Shown: positions 24,936 to 33,961, counted from the stretch's first letter. The stretch: 64,000 nt of DNA from Pseudomonas neuropathica (GCF_015461835.1 NZ_JACOPX010000005.1:1-64000); one strand, 5' to 3'. Notes: a model not told the origin generated them from the letters alone. A program made the numbers and translations.

Positions 24936-25160
24936 TTATTGCGCGGCGGCCTGCCCTTCCATCTTCTGGCGCAGACTCAGCGGACGCATGTCGGTCCAGA
25001 CTTCTTCGATATAGGCCAGGCATTCCTTTTTCAGGCCGCTCTTGCCCACGGTGCGCCAGCCTTGCGGCACGGCTTTGTAGTCCGGCCAGATCGAGTATTG
25101 CTCTTCGTGGTTGACCACGACCTGAAAGAGGATGTCCTCGCGGTCGAATACTGACGTCAT
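24936..25160 (-). CDS. MbtH-like NRPS accessory protein
   Basis: A 74-residue MbtH-family protein that binds adenylation domains and helps their folding or activity. The family core is intact: [46 protein letters not shown], with the three conserved Trp. It lies downstream of pvdH on the same strand (83-nt gap), equivalent to PA2412 next to PA2413. Its partner here should be PvdL and the other pyoverdine synthetases. Confidence 0.9.
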   Translation of the reverse strand: MTSVFDREDILFQVVVNHEEQYSIWPDYKAVPQGWRTVGKSGLKKECLAYIEEVWTDMRPLSLRQKMEGQAAAQ

Positions 25161-25186
25161 GCTGGTTCTCCATCGTTATAAGGGTG

Positions 25187-25207
25187 GGCTGCACGCTGAG
25201 TGCAGCC
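25187..25207. repeat. Hairpin between pvdH and mbtH
   Basis: GGCTGCAC-GCTGA-GTGCAGCC is a perfect 8-bp stem in the pvdH-mbtH gap, without a T-run. It may protect or process the shared transcript rather than end it. Confidence 0.5.
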
Positions 25208-25243
25208 GGGTATGTAGAAAGAACGTTCGGCGCGGCGAAAAAA

Positions 25244-26656
25244 TTACAGCGTAGCGGTGGCAGCGGCCAAAGCACGGCCAAAGATTTCCGCGACACGGTC
25301 GATTTCGGTGGCAGTGATCACCAGCGGCGGCAGGAAACGCACCACCGCGCCATGCCGACCACCCAACTCCAGAATCAGCCCGCGCTTGAGGCATTCACGC
25401 TGGACCAGCGGCGCCAGTCGCGCAAACGCCGGCGGATGACCAAGCGCATCCGGCGTGCCGTTCGGCTCGACCAACTCGACCCCGAGCATCAGGCCGCGAC
25501 CACGAATGTCGCCCAGTTGCGGGAAGTCGCGTTGCAGGATGTGCAGGTGCTCGCTGAGGCGCTCGCCCATGGCAGCAGCGTGTTCGCAGACCTTGTGCTC
25601 AACCAGATAACGCATCACCGCAGAACCTGCCGCCATGGCCATCTGATTGCCACGGAAGGTGCCGGCGTGCGCGCCCGGCTGCCAGGTGTCGAGCCAATCT
25701 CGATAGACCACCACGGCCAACGGCAGGCTGCCGCCGATGGCTTTGGACAACACCACCACATCCGGGGTGATACCGGCGTGTTCGAAGGCAAACATCTTGC
25801 CGGTGCGGGCGAAACCGCTCTGGATCTCGTCGACGATCAGCGCCACACCGGCCTTTTCGGTGATCCGGCGCAAGCCGCGCAACCACTCGATGTCCGCCGG
25901 AATCACACCGCCCTCGCCCTGCACCGCTTCGACGATCACCGCTGCGGGCAGTTGCACGCCGGCTTCCGGGTCGTTGAGCAAGTTTTCCAGATAGCTCAGG
26001 TTGGCCTTCACACCCGCCGCGCCACCGAGGCCGAACGGGCAACGGTAGTCATACGGGAACGGCATGAACTGCACGCCATGGCTGAGCAACGCACCCAGCG
26101 GCTTTTTCGGCCCCAGGCTGCCCATCAGGCTCAGCGCGCCCTGGCTCATCCCGTGATAACCACCGGAGAACGACAGCACGGTGCTGCGCCCGGTCGCCGT
26201 GCGTACCAGCTTCAATGCCGCTTCCACGGCATCGGTGCCGGTCGGGCCGCAGAACTGGATTTTCGCTTGCGCTGCCAGGGCGGGCGGCAGCAGGCCGAAC
26301 AGGTCCTGGACGAACTGATCCTTGACCGGTGTGGTCAGGTCGAGGGTATGCAATGGCAATTCATCGGCCAATACCTGCTGGATCGCTTCGATCACCACCG
26401 GGTGGTTATGCCCCAGCGCCAGCGTGCCGGCCCCGGCGAGGCAGTCGATGAACGTGCGCCCTTCAACGTCTTCGACATACAGGCCTTTGGCGCGCTTCAG
26501 TGCCAATGGAATGCGTCGTGGATAGCTGCGCGCGTTGGACTCCTGCCGGGCCTGACGAGCCAGCAATGGCGATTCGTTGAACTGGTAGAGCGTTTCGGCC
26601 GGCGCCGAGGTAACCCGGGCCGACGACTCTTCGATAAGGCTGGTGGCGACTGACAT
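25244..26656 (-). CDS. pvdH: PvdH, diaminobutyrate-2-oxoglutarate aminotransferase
   Basis: A 470-residue class-III PLP aminotransferase. It shows FCGPTGTDAVEAALK for PLP phosphate binding, FSGGYHGMSQGALS, LIVDEIQSGFARTGK and the Schiff-base lysine in VVLSKAIGGSLP. It makes L-2,4-diaminobutyrate from aspartate semialdehyde and glutamate, the Dab unit of the pyoverdine chromophore built in by PvdL. A perfect PvdS box lies 103-126 nt upstream. The start at 26656 (GAGGGG ahead) is preferred over an in-frame start at 26692. Confidence 0.92.
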   Translation of the reverse strand: MSVATSLIEESSARVTSAPAETLYQFNESPLLARQARQESNARSYPRRIPLALKRAKGLYVEDVEGRTFIDCLAGAGTLALGHNHPVVIEAIQQVLADELPLHTLDLTTPVKDQFVQDLFGLLPPALAAQAKIQFCGPTGTDAVEAALKLVRTATGRSTVLSFSGGYHGMSQGALSLMGSLGPKKPLGALLSHGVQFMPFPYDYRCPFGLGGAAGVKANLSYLENLLNDPEAGVQLPAAVIVEAVQGEGGVIPADIEWLRGLRRITEKAGVALIVDEIQSGFARTGKMFAFEHAGITPDVVVLSKAIGGSLPLAVVVYRDWLDTWQPGAHAGTFRGNQMAMAAGSAVMRYLVEHKVCEHAAAMGERLSEHLHILQRDFPQLGDIRGRGLMLGVELVEPNGTPDALGHPPAFARLAPLVQRECLKRGLILELGGRHGAVVRFLPPLVITATEIDRVAEIFGRALAAATATL

Positions 26657-26758
26657 CTCTCGACCCCTCAATTGGCTATGGATAGTGACCAAAACAGCAC
26701 ACCGGACAGGTGCGCATTCCGATCACGGGGCGCACTTGCAGGTTTTCCTGTTCTGGAA

Positions 26759-26782
26759 ACGCTTAAGGGGCTCGAGGATTTA
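26759..26782 (-). promoter_or_regulatory. PvdS (iron-starvation sigma) box before pvdH
   Basis: On the minus strand the sequence reads TAAAT, 16 nt, CGT, an exact match to the PvdS consensus TAAAT-N16/17-CGT. It lies between the GNAT stop and pvdH, leaving a leader of roughly 95 nt. Confidence 0.8.
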
Positions 26783-26798
26783 GCCCGTGATCGTGTTG

Positions 26799-27284
26799 TC
26801 AGGCCGGCGCTGCCAACGACTTGTGCATGGGCAGGGTCTGCACGCCTTGGTATTCAACGAGCGGCGCTGACTCGCGATAGCCCAGACGGCAATAAAAAGC
26901 ACGGCCGGTGCGCGTGCTGTTGAGGGCCGCTTGAGCAACGTCGCGAACCCGCAACCAGCCCTCCAGATCGAGCATCAGCGCCCGCCCGACGCCCCGGCGA
27001 AAGGATTCCGGCTGCACGTAACACAGGGAAATGTCACCACTGGCCTGTGCCATGCCGACTCCGACCGGTTTGTCCGCCAGTAAAGCCATGCATAAATAGA
27101 AGTGCGGGTCGGCGAGGCGGGCGCTGATGAAGTCGGCGGATTGCTGAGCGATCCAGGTGCTGACCCGTGTCGGATCGTTGCGGTGGTCGAGTGCGCAACC
27201 GATGCGTATCGATCGTTCGATGATGCGGCTGATGATGCCGGCGTCGGCCAGTGTGGCGGGACGAATGCAGATGGGTGCTTCCAT
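26799..27284 (-). CDS. GNAT-family N-acetyltransferase
   Basis: A 161-residue single GNAT domain. N-terminal ICIRPATLADAGIISRII is the typical beta1-alpha1 start; acetyl-CoA binding is in VQPESFRRGVGRALMLDLEGW, and NSTRTGRAFYCRLGYRE is the beta6/alpha4 region. Substrate unknown. It sits directly upstream of the pvdH promoter but has no PvdS box of its own, so a pyoverdine role is not indicated. Confidence 0.75.
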   Translation of the reverse strand: MEAPICIRPATLADAGIISRIIERSIRIGCALDHRNDPTRVSTWIAQQSADFISARLADPHFYLCMALLADKPVGVGMAQASGDISLCYVQPESFRRGVGRALMLDLEGWLRVRDVAQAALNSTRTGRAFYCRLGYRESAPLVEYQGVQTLPMHKSLAAPA

Positions 27285-27390
27285 GGCGCAATTCCCTCAA
27301 TCCATTGAGTCAAAGCTGCGTCGAACTTACCCCCACTTCAGCCGGATAGCGAACATCGAGAAGTTACATTTGATGTGCCTGGCGCGATTT

Positions 27391-27481
27391 CCTGTAGGAG
27401 CTGCCGAAGGCTGCGATCTTTTGATCTTGATCCTGAAAAACAAAATCAAAAGATCGCAGCCTTCGGCAGCTCCTACACAGG
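27391..27481. repeat. Long inverted repeat of a second family
   Basis: Arms of about 35 bp (CCTGTAGGAGCTGCCGAAGGCTGCGATCTTTTGAT and its complement, 2 nt different in length) flank a 19-nt loop. The GAAGGCTGCGATCTTTTGAT core differs from the REPINs elsewhere in the window, though the outer GTAGGAG is shared. It lies at the 3' end of the sensor kinase gene, 12 nt from its stop. Confidence 0.85.
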
Positions 27482-27492
27482 CTGTGCTGGAA

Positions 27493-28815
27493 TCAGACAG
27501 GCTGCAATGGCATGGTCAGCTCGACACGCAGGCCATCCGGGCGGCTGTCGAAATGCAGGGCGCAGTCGCAGCGCTGAACGATCGCCTGGACAATCGCCAA
27601 GCCAAGGCCGCAACCGGTGCTCTGGCCGTTGCGCCAGAAGCGTTGGGTCAGGTGTTGCAGATCATCCGGTGCAATGCCCGGGCCATGATCACGCACGACA
27701 AACCGCACGCGGTTGCCAATGGTTTCCAGGCTCAACTCAACCGCACAGTCTTCGGGCGTATGGCGCAAGGCGTTGTCGAGCAGGTTGCGCAGCGCCGCAA
27801 TCGACAGCACGGCCGGCATCTGCAGCGGTGCAGCTGACAGGTCGGTGGGCAGCTGCAGTTTGATGCGCAAACGCTCTCCCCCCGTGGCGTCCTGGATCGC
27901 CAGGCGTGCCACTTGCTCGGCGCTGCACTGCGAACCGTCATCGAACGACAGGCTGCCCTCGACCCGCGCCAGCAACAACAACTGTTCGAGGGTGCGATGC
28001 AAGCGATCGGCGCCCTCCTCGGCCCGCGCCAGCGACTGATCGCGGGCGCTGCCATCGGTCATGCGCGCGACTTGCAGGTGGGTCTTGATCGCCGTCAGCG
28101 GGCTACGCAGTTCATGGGCCGCGTCACCGGTCAGACGGCGCTCACGCTCGATGGTCTTGCCGATGCGTTGAAACAACTGATTTTGCGTTTCCAGCAGCGG
28201 CTTCAATTCGCTGGGGAAGGTCTGGATCTGCAACGGCTCGAGCGAGTCGGCATTGCGCCGCATCAGCGCCTCACGCAGACGGTTGAGCGGCGCCAGCCCC
28301 TGGCCGATGCCCAGCCACAACAGGCACAGGCAGCCGAGCAGCGCCACGCCCACCGGCACCGACGCCGCCAGCAGGATCGACATGTTCAGCGCCTCGCGCT
28401 CGATCTGCCGGTCGGCCGTAGTAATGCGCACATCGCCGCGGGCGAGGGTGAAGCTGCGCCACGGTGCACCGTCGATCATCTGGTCATGGAAGCCCATTTT
28501 CTCGGCTTCCAGGGCTTGTTCGGGGTTGTTGTGGCTGCGCGCGAGAATTTCCCCGCGCAAGGAACTGACCTGACAGGCCATGCCGCCGGGGATATTCAGT
28601 TGTTCGGCACTGAAATGCGTGCCCTCGCCTTTGCTCGGCAGTGTCGGCAACTGTTCCAGCAGCCCGGCGACCATGCGCGCCGAGGCCACCAGACGCTGGT
28701 CGAGGGAAAACATCATCTGATTGCGCAGGTCACTGAGCATCCAGGCCGCCGCCAGCGCCCAGATCAGCGCAAACGCAGCGCCGAGGGTCAGGCTCAAGCG
28801 CAGTCGCAGGCTCAT
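27493..28815 (-). CDS. dsbS: DsbS-like sensor histidine kinase
   Basis: A 440-residue kinase with two TM segments (about 5-27 and 145-170), a short periplasmic region, HAMP, a HisKA box with His234 (TGDAAHELRSPLTAIKTH) and an ATPase domain (NLLDNALRHTP, DHGPGIAP, GCGLGLAIV). A single periplasmic Cys (MACQVSS, residue 81 or 82 with the GTG start) lies where P. aeruginosa DsbS is reported to bind Cu(I). The partner regulator gene overlaps upstream, and the dsb genes are divergent, as for PA2479/PA2480. The alternative start is GTG 28818. Confidence 0.8.
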   Translation of the reverse strand: MSLRLRLSLTLGAAFALIWALAAAWMLSDLRNQMMFSLDQRLVASARMVAGLLEQLPTLPSKGEGTHFSAEQLNIPGGMACQVSSLRGEILARSHNNPEQALEAEKMGFHDQMIDGAPWRSFTLARGDVRITTADRQIEREALNMSILLAASVPVGVALLGCLCLLWLGIGQGLAPLNRLREALMRRNADSLEPLQIQTFPSELKPLLETQNQLFQRIGKTIERERRLTGDAAHELRSPLTAIKTHLQVARMTDGSARDQSLARAEEGADRLHRTLEQLLLLARVEGSLSFDDGSQCSAEQVARLAIQDATGGERLRIKLQLPTDLSAAPLQMPAVLSIAALRNLLDNALRHTPEDCAVELSLETIGNRVRFVVRDHGPGIAPDDLQHLTQRFWRNGQSTGCGLGLAIVQAIVQRCDCALHFDSRPDGLRVELTMPLQPV

Positions 28816-29495
28816 CACTTGCCTTGATCTCCACCGTCGGCCGGGCCGAGGCGATAGCCCAGACCGCGCACGGTTTCAACGATGCCTTTGCCCAGTTTGC
28901 TGCGCAGGTGATGGATGTGCACGTTCAGCGCGTTGCTTTCCAGTTCATCGTTGAAGCCGTAGACGCTGTCCTTCAACTGCTCGGTGGACAGCACCCGGCC
29001 ACGATTGTGCAGCAGCGCCTGCAACAGCGATTGCTCGCGGCGCGACAAGTCCACCGGTTGCCCGGCCAGGGTGGTTTCGCGGCTGCTCGGATCGTACGTC
29101 AGCGCGCCATGCTCGATCAGATTGACGCTGCGCCCGGCGACGCGGCGCAACAAGGTTTGCAGGCGGGCGAACAGTTCGCGCAGATCAAACGGCTTGAGCA
29201 GGTAATCGTCAGCCCCGGCCTGCAAGCCGTCAACGCGGTCGGTGACCGAGTCGCGCGCGGTCAGAATCAGCACTGGAATCTCCAGGCCACTCTGACGCAG
29301 TTGTTGCAGCAACTTGAGGCCATCTTCGTCGGGCAGGCCGAGATCGAGCACCATCACGTCGAATTCAGCGACCTTGAGCATCGCCCGCGCCTTCGAGGCA
29401 GTGTTGACGTGCTCAACGGTCAAACCCTGAGCCGTGAGACCGGCAACGATGCCGCTGGCGATCAGCTCATCGTCTTCGCAAACCAGTACGTGCAT
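28815..29495 (-). CDS. dsbR: DsbR-like response regulator (OmpR family)
   Basis: A 226-residue regulator with a receiver domain (phospho-acceptor Asp51 in VLDLGLPDEDG, Lys in LLKPFDLREL) and an OmpR winged helix (LSRREQSLLQALLHNRG, VHIHHLRSKLGKGIVETVRGLGYRL). It is the first gene of the dsbRS pair and divergent from dsbD; the direct repeats at 29583-29601 are a likely binding site. By analogy with P. aeruginosa it should induce the dsb operon on copper stress. Confidence 0.85.
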   Translation of the reverse strand: MHVLVCEDDELIASGIVAGLTAQGLTVEHVNTASKARAMLKVAEFDVMVLDLGLPDEDGLKLLQQLRQSGLEIPVLILTARDSVTDRVDGLQAGADDYLLKPFDLRELFARLQTLLRRVAGRSVNLIEHGALTYDPSSRETTLAGQPVDLSRREQSLLQALLHNRGRVLSTEQLKDSVYGFNDELESNALNVHIHHLRSKLGKGIVETVRGLGYRLGPADGGDQGK

Positions 29496-29582
29496 GGTAA
29501 GTCCCGTAGAAAAAAGCCGATTAGGCAGTTGGCCGATTAAGCTGACATTATGCCCCGAACGTCACAGCGACAAGGGCGTGGC

Positions 29583-29601
29583 GGTTAATCATCGGTTAAT
29601 C
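29583..29601 (+). promoter_or_regulatory. Direct repeat, probable DsbR site
   Basis: GGTTAATC-ATC-GGTTAATC: two identical octamers with 11-bp periodicity, 48 nt before dsbD. Tandem half-sites spaced by one helical turn are how OmpR-family dimers bind. A second repeated octamer, GCCGATTA, occurs at 29516 and 29532. Confidence 0.6.
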
Positions 29602-29648
29602 GCCGCCGCCCATTGTGCACCTCACTTGCACAGGGACAAGGCTCCTCC

Positions 29649-31415
29649 ATGCGTCATTTTTTTCTTTTGTTTGCTCTGCTGATTTCCAGCCTGGCCCAGG
29701 CCGGGAACAATCCATTTGATACCAAACCGGAGTTTCTGCCGGTCGACCAGGCATTCGTGCTCACCTCCGAACGTCTGGAGTCCGGTGAAACCCAGTTGTT
29801 CTGGCAAATAACCGACGGTTATTACCTGTATCAGAAACGCCTGAAATTCGAAGGGCTGAGCGCAGAGCAACAGCCCGCGCTGCCTGAAGGCGAATCCCAC
29901 AGCGACGAGTTTTTCGGTGAGCAACCGGTCTATCGCCAAGGGCTGGAAATTAAAATTCCAGCCTCGGCCACGGGGCAGATCAAGGTCGGCTATCAGGGCT
30001 GTGCCGATGCCGGCCTGTGCTATCCGCCGCAAACCCGGGTGATCGACCTGGGCGGTAAAGCGCCAGCCACGACAACACCGGCGACAACAGCGGTAACAAC
30101 GACAACGAACGACCAGGCACCGGATCAAGCCCTGGCCAGCAGCCTGCAAGAACACGCGTTGGGCTGGAGCTTGCTGGCGTTTTTCGGTTTCGGTTTGCTG
30201 CTGGCCTTTGCACCGTGCTCATTGCCGATGCTGCCGATTCTGGCCGGTATGGTGGTCGGCAGCGGTGCCACTCCGCGTCGCGGATTCGTATTGGCCGGCA
30301 GTTATGTGATTTGCATGGCGCTGGTGTATGCGGCGATGGGCGTGATTGCCGCGCTGCTCGGCGCGAACCTGCAGGCATGGTTGCAAAATCCATGGCTGCT
30401 GGGGACCTTTGCCGCGATCTTCGTGGTGTTGGCGTTGCCGATGTTTGGCTTCTTTGAACTGCAATTGCCGGTGGCCCTGCGCGATCGCCTGGAACACGCC
30501 TCGCGCAGTCGCAGCGGTGGCAGCGTGATCGGTGCCGGAGCGCTCGGTGCATTGTCCGGTCTGTTGGTCGGCCCGTGCATGACCGCGCCACTGGCGGGTG
30601 TCTTACTGTATATCGCGCAGACCGGCAACGCGCTGCACGGTGGTTTGATTCTGTTTTCGCTGGGCATCGGCATCGGTGTGCCGCTGCTGTTGCTGGTGAC
30701 CGTTGGCAATGGCTTCCTGCCCAAACCCGGTGCGTGGATGAACCTGCTCAAAGGCGTGTTCGGATTCTTCTTCCTCGCCACTGCGCTGGTGATGTTGCGC
30801 CCGGTGCTGGATGCGTCGTTATGGCTGGGCCTGTGCGGTGCGCTGCTGTTGATCGCCGCGTTCTGCGCCTGGAAACAGTCCGAGGGTTTTGGCCGCGTTG
30901 CGCAGTTGTTCGGCGCCAGTTCGCTGCTGCTCGGGCTGTGGGGCAGTTTGCTGGTGATTGGTGCGGCGGGCGGCAGCGATGATCCGTATCAACCGTTGCA
31001 GGTCTACAGTGCCGGCCGCGCTGGCACCGCCGCGCCTTCGGGTCATGAAGCGTTCACCACGATCAAGGAGCCGGCGGCGCTGCAACGCGAACTCGATGCC
31101 GCCAAGGCTCAGGGTCAGTGGGTGCTGCTCGATTACTACGCCGACTGGTGCAAGTCTTGCCTGATCATGGAGAAGCAGGTGTTTGGCAAAGACAACGTGA
31201 TGCAGGCGCTGAGTAACGTGCGCCTGCTCAGGCTTGATGTCACCGACGACAATGCCGCCAGCGCTGAACTGCTCAGCCGTTACAAAGTGCCGGGACCGCC
31301 GACGTTCATCTGGATCGGTGCTGATGGTCTGGAGCGCCGCAGCCAGCGCATCACCGGCGAAGTCGACGCCGAGACGTTCCTGCAACACTGGACTGCCACC
31401 CGAGATGCCAATTAA
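29649..31415 (+). CDS. dsbD: DsbD-type thiol:disulfide interchange protein
   Basis: A 588-residue protein with a signal peptide (to about LAQA-GN) and a periplasmic alpha domain carrying the Cys pair GCADAGLCYPPQT. Eight TM segments follow with the membrane cysteines in FAPCSLPML and VGPCMTAPLAG, then a C-terminal thioredoxin domain with DWCKSC. It moves electrons from cytoplasmic thioredoxin to periplasmic thiol proteins such as DsbG downstream. AAGG precedes the ATG at 29649. It overlaps the next gene by TAATG. Confidence 0.9.
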   Translation: MRHFFLLFALLISSLAQAGNNPFDTKPEFLPVDQAFVLTSERLESGETQLFWQITDGYYLYQKRLKFEGLSAEQQPALPEGESHSDEFFGEQPVYRQGLEIKIPASATGQIKVGYQGCADAGLCYPPQTRVIDLGGKAPATTTPATTAVTTTTNDQAPDQALASSLQEHALGWSLLAFFGFGLLLAFAPCSLPMLPILAGMVVGSGATPRRGFVLAGSYVICMALVYAAMGVIAALLGANLQAWLQNPWLLGTFAAIFVVLALPMFGFFELQLPVALRDRLEHASRSRSGGSVIGAGALGALSGLLVGPCMTAPLAGVLLYIAQTGNALHGGLILFSLGIGIGVPLLLLVTVGNGFLPKPGAWMNLLKGVFGFFFLATALVMLRPVLDASLWLGLCGALLLIAAFCAWKQSEGFGRVAQLFGASSLLLGLWGSLLVIGAAGGSDDPYQPLQVYSAGRAGTAAPSGHEAFTTIKEPAALQRELDAAKAQGQWVLLDYYADWCKSCLIMEKQVFGKDNVMQALSNVRLLRLDVTDDNAASAELLSRYKVPGPPTFIWIGADGLERRSQRITGEVDAETFLQHWTATRDAN

Positions 31416-32296
31416 TGCTGACTTTCACCCTCGGCACCTTTGCCATCGCGCTTAACCACCTGCTGCTGATCAGTGCCCTGGCGCTGGCGACCTTTGTCGG
31501 CTGGCGGGTGGCCAAACGTGGCGGCGATAACCCCGAGTCAGCATTGTTCAGTCTGTTTCTGCTGGGCATGCTCGCGGCGCGAATTGCTTTTGTGCTGCTG
31601 TACTGGCCGCACTATCGCAATGACCCGTGGCAAATCATCGATTTGCGCGACGGTGGGTTCCTCGCCTGGCCGGGGGTGATCGTATTGTTGCTGGTCGCCC
31701 TGTATCGCGGCTGGCGCCGTCCAGGGCTGCGTCGCCCGTTGGGGTTTGGCGTGGCCAGCGGCCTGGCGTTCTGGCTGTTGGCGACATTGTCGTTGAACCT
31801 CTACGAACAAGGCACCCGTCTGCCGGACATCTCCCTGCGCAATGCGGCCGGGGAAACCATTCAGCTCCGTGATTATCAGGGCGGTCCACTGGTGATCAAT
31901 CTGTGGGCGACCTGGTGCCCGCCATGCCGTCGCGAAATGCCGGTGCTGGAAAACGCTCAGATGCAACGCCCGGACCTGACCTTCCTGTTCGTCAACCAGG
32001 CCGAAAGCATGCAAAGCGTGGCGACGTTTCTCGAAACCCAGGGCCTGAGCCTCAACAACGTGCTGTTCGACCGCAGCGGCCGGTTGGGTCAGGCCGTCGG
32101 TTCCATGGCATTGCCGACTACGCTGTTCTATAGCCCTGATGGTCGGCTGCTGACCAGCCACCTGGGTGAGCTGTCCAACGCCAGCCTGGCGCGTGCGCTG
32201 GAAAACTTCGCCACCCCAACCCCGAATTCGATCCCGGCCACTGCACCGGCCACCTCTGCAAGGAAACTGCCATGCCCCGCCTCCGCCACCTGCTGA
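31415..32296 (+). CDS. Membrane TlpA/DsbE-like thioredoxin protein
   Basis: A 293-residue protein with three or four TM segments in the first 130 residues, then a TlpA-type thioredoxin domain with LWATWCPPCRREMP and the cis-Pro loop MALPTTLFYSPDG. The active site faces the periplasm. It lies between dsbD and dsbG like PA2477, so it probably acts in thiol reduction. Its 3' end overlaps dsbG by 25 nt, and the C-terminal tail (CPASATC) is low-complexity and perhaps dispensable. Confidence 0.8.
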   Translation: MLTFTLGTFAIALNHLLLISALALATFVGWRVAKRGGDNPESALFSLFLLGMLAARIAFVLLYWPHYRNDPWQIIDLRDGGFLAWPGVIVLLLVALYRGWRRPGLRRPLGFGVASGLAFWLLATLSLNLYEQGTRLPDISLRNAAGETIQLRDYQGGPLVINLWATWCPPCRREMPVLENAQMQRPDLTFLFVNQAESMQSVATFLETQGLSLNNVLFDRSGRLGQAVGSMALPTTLFYSPDGRLLTSHLGELSNASLARALENFATPTPNSIPATAPATSARKLPCPASATC

Positions 32297-33042
32297 CGCT
32301 GACTCTGGGCACCGCCCTGCTGCACTTGCCGTCGGTGCAGGCTGCTGAAGAGTTGCCTGCGGCGATCAAACAGATCGAAGCCAAAGGCGCGAAAATCGTC
32401 GGCCAGTTCGATGCGCCCGATGGTCTGCGCGGTTATGCGGCGCAGTATCAGAACCGTGGCATGGCGCTGTACCTGACCCCGGACGGCAAACACGTTTTGC
32501 TGGGTAATCTGTACGACGCCGACGGCAAGGATCTGAGCAGCGAGCCGCTGCAAAAACTGGTTTACGCGCCAATGGCCAAGGAAGTCTGGGCCAAGTTCGA
32601 AGCGAGCAACTGGATTCAGGACGGCAACAAGGATGCACCGCGCACGGTGTACCTGTTCAGCGATCCGAACTGCCCGTACTGCAACATGTTCTGGGAACAG
32701 GCTCGACCATGGGTCAAGGCCGGCAAGGTGCAACTGCGGCACATCATGGTCGGCATCATCCGCGAGGACAGCCCGGGCAAATCGGCCGCGTTGCTGGCGG
32801 CGAAAGACCCGGCCAAGGCGCTGGAAGATCACGAGAAGGCTGGCAAGGGCAGCTCGCTCAAAGCGCTGAAAGATATTCCGGCGGCCGTGCAGACCAAACT
32901 GGCAGCGAACATGCAACTGATGGAAGACCTGGATTTGCAGGCGACGCCGGCGATTTTCTACATGGATGACAAGGGCGAGCTGCAACAGCAACAAGGCGCG
33001 CCTTCGCCGGACAAGTTGGCGAAGATTCTCGGGCCTAAATAA
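32272..33042 (+). CDS. dsbG: DsbG, periplasmic disulfide isomerase/chaperone
   Basis: A 256-residue DsbC/DsbG-family protein with a signal peptide (LLTLTLGTALLHLPSVQA), an N-terminal dimerisation domain and a thioredoxin domain with CPYC (FSDPNCPYCNMF) and cis-Pro in ATPAIFYMDD. It protects or isomerises periplasmic thiols and is kept reduced by DsbD. It is last in the dsbD-tlpA-dsbG operon. A REPIN follows. Confidence 0.88.
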   Translation: MPRLRHLLTLTLGTALLHLPSVQAAEELPAAIKQIEAKGAKIVGQFDAPDGLRGYAAQYQNRGMALYLTPDGKHVLLGNLYDADGKDLSSEPLQKLVYAPMAKEVWAKFEASNWIQDGNKDAPRTVYLFSDPNCPYCNMFWEQARPWVKAGKVQLRHIMVGIIREDSPGKSAALLAAKDPAKALEDHEKAGKGSSLKALKDIPAAVQTKLAANMQLMEDLDLQATPAIFYMDDKGELQQQQGAPSPDKLAKILGPK

Positions 33043-33064
33043 TTTTCGGTGCCTGGACTGGCCC

Positions 33065-33130
33065 CATCGCGAGCAGGCTCACTCCTACAGGGGAATGCAT
33101 TCCAAATGTAGGAGTGAGCCTGCTCGCGAT
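33065..33130. repeat. REPIN, inward type
   Basis: CATCGCGAGCAGGCTCACTCCTACAG / TGTAGGAGTGAGCCTGCTCGCGAT with spacer GGGGAATGCATTCCAAA. It lies between dsbG (+) and the hydrolase gene (-). Confidence 0.9.
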
Positions 33131-33145
33131 TGAAGATCACTCGGT

Positions 33146-33961
33146 TTAACGGTTGCGCGCGCTGAGGAAGGTAAACAACACCTCGGTGACAAACTGCGGA
33201 TTCTCCAGATTGGAGATATGCCCCGCCTCCGGCACCAGCACCCACGGGCAACCGATCAACTCAGCCATTTCCTGCGTTTCCGACGGTGGTCGCGGCTTGT
33301 CCTGATCGCCGCACATGACCAGCGTGGTCGCTGCGTTCAATTCGCCCAGCCGTGGCAACAAATCATCACGGCCAAAGGTGATACGCCCCATCGGTACGAT
33401 GCTTTCGCGCAGCCGATCCGAAGAGTACGCCGCCAGTTTCGCGCGGAAATCCTGATACAGCGCCGACTGCGGATCGATGCCCGGACGGAAGAAGATCGGT
33501 ACGACGATATCCAGTAGTTGCTCGGAGATTTCGCCGGTTTCCTCAATTTGCTTGAACAGCGAAAAGTAATACTGACGGGTGGGTTCAGGTTCGACGCCGA
33601 CATAGGTGTCCATCAACACCAGACCGTTGATCCGCTGCGGTGCCGACAACGCCAGACGCACGCCCCACATGCCGCCGACCGACAGCCCGACGAGGGTGAT
33701 CTGATCGATGTCCAGATGATCGAGCAAAGCCTGCGCCTGACGGGCTATGTCATCCAGTGATGCCGTGCCTTCAGGCAACCGCCCTGACTCGCCATGGCCC
33801 CACAGGTCCAGCGCAATCACCCGATAGTGCGGCGACAAAGCGGCAATCTGCGGTGCCCACATGGCCTGATCCCACAGATAGCTGCCGGCCAGCAACACCG
33901 CCGGGCCTGAGCCTTGATCAATGTAATGCAGCGCTTGTCCGTCCACCGTGAAAAAAGGCAT
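33146..33961 (-). CDS. Alpha/beta hydrolase
   Basis: A 271-residue alpha/beta-hydrolase of the enol-lactonase-like type. The nucleophile Ser lies in VGLSVGGMWG, the acid is probably Asp in MCGDQDKPRP and the His in PEAGHISNLE. The oxyanion region is LLAGSYLWDQAMW. Substrate unknown. It is downstream of pvdL but separated by a REPIN and a strong terminator, so co-transcription is unlikely. The ATG at 33961 is chosen; the longer frame to 34039 would run through the terminator. Confidence 0.8.
   Translation of the reverse strand: MPFFTVDGQALHYIDQGSGPAVLLAGSYLWDQAMWAPQIAALSPHYRVIALDLWGHGESGRLPEGTASLDDIARQAQALLDHLDIDQITLVGLSVGGMWGVRLALSAPQRINGLVLMDTYVGVEPEPTRQYYFSLFKQIEETGEISEQLLDIVVPIFFRPGIDPQSALYQDFRAKLAAYSSDRLRESIVPMGRITFGRDDLLPRLGELNAATTLVMCGDQDKPRPPSETQEMAELIGCPWVLVPEAGHISNLENPQFVTEVLFTFLSARNR

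Noticed and set aside
25184..26653. 489-codon frame antisense to pvdH
   Set aside because: Shadow frame; pvdH has all PLP-aminotransferase signatures.
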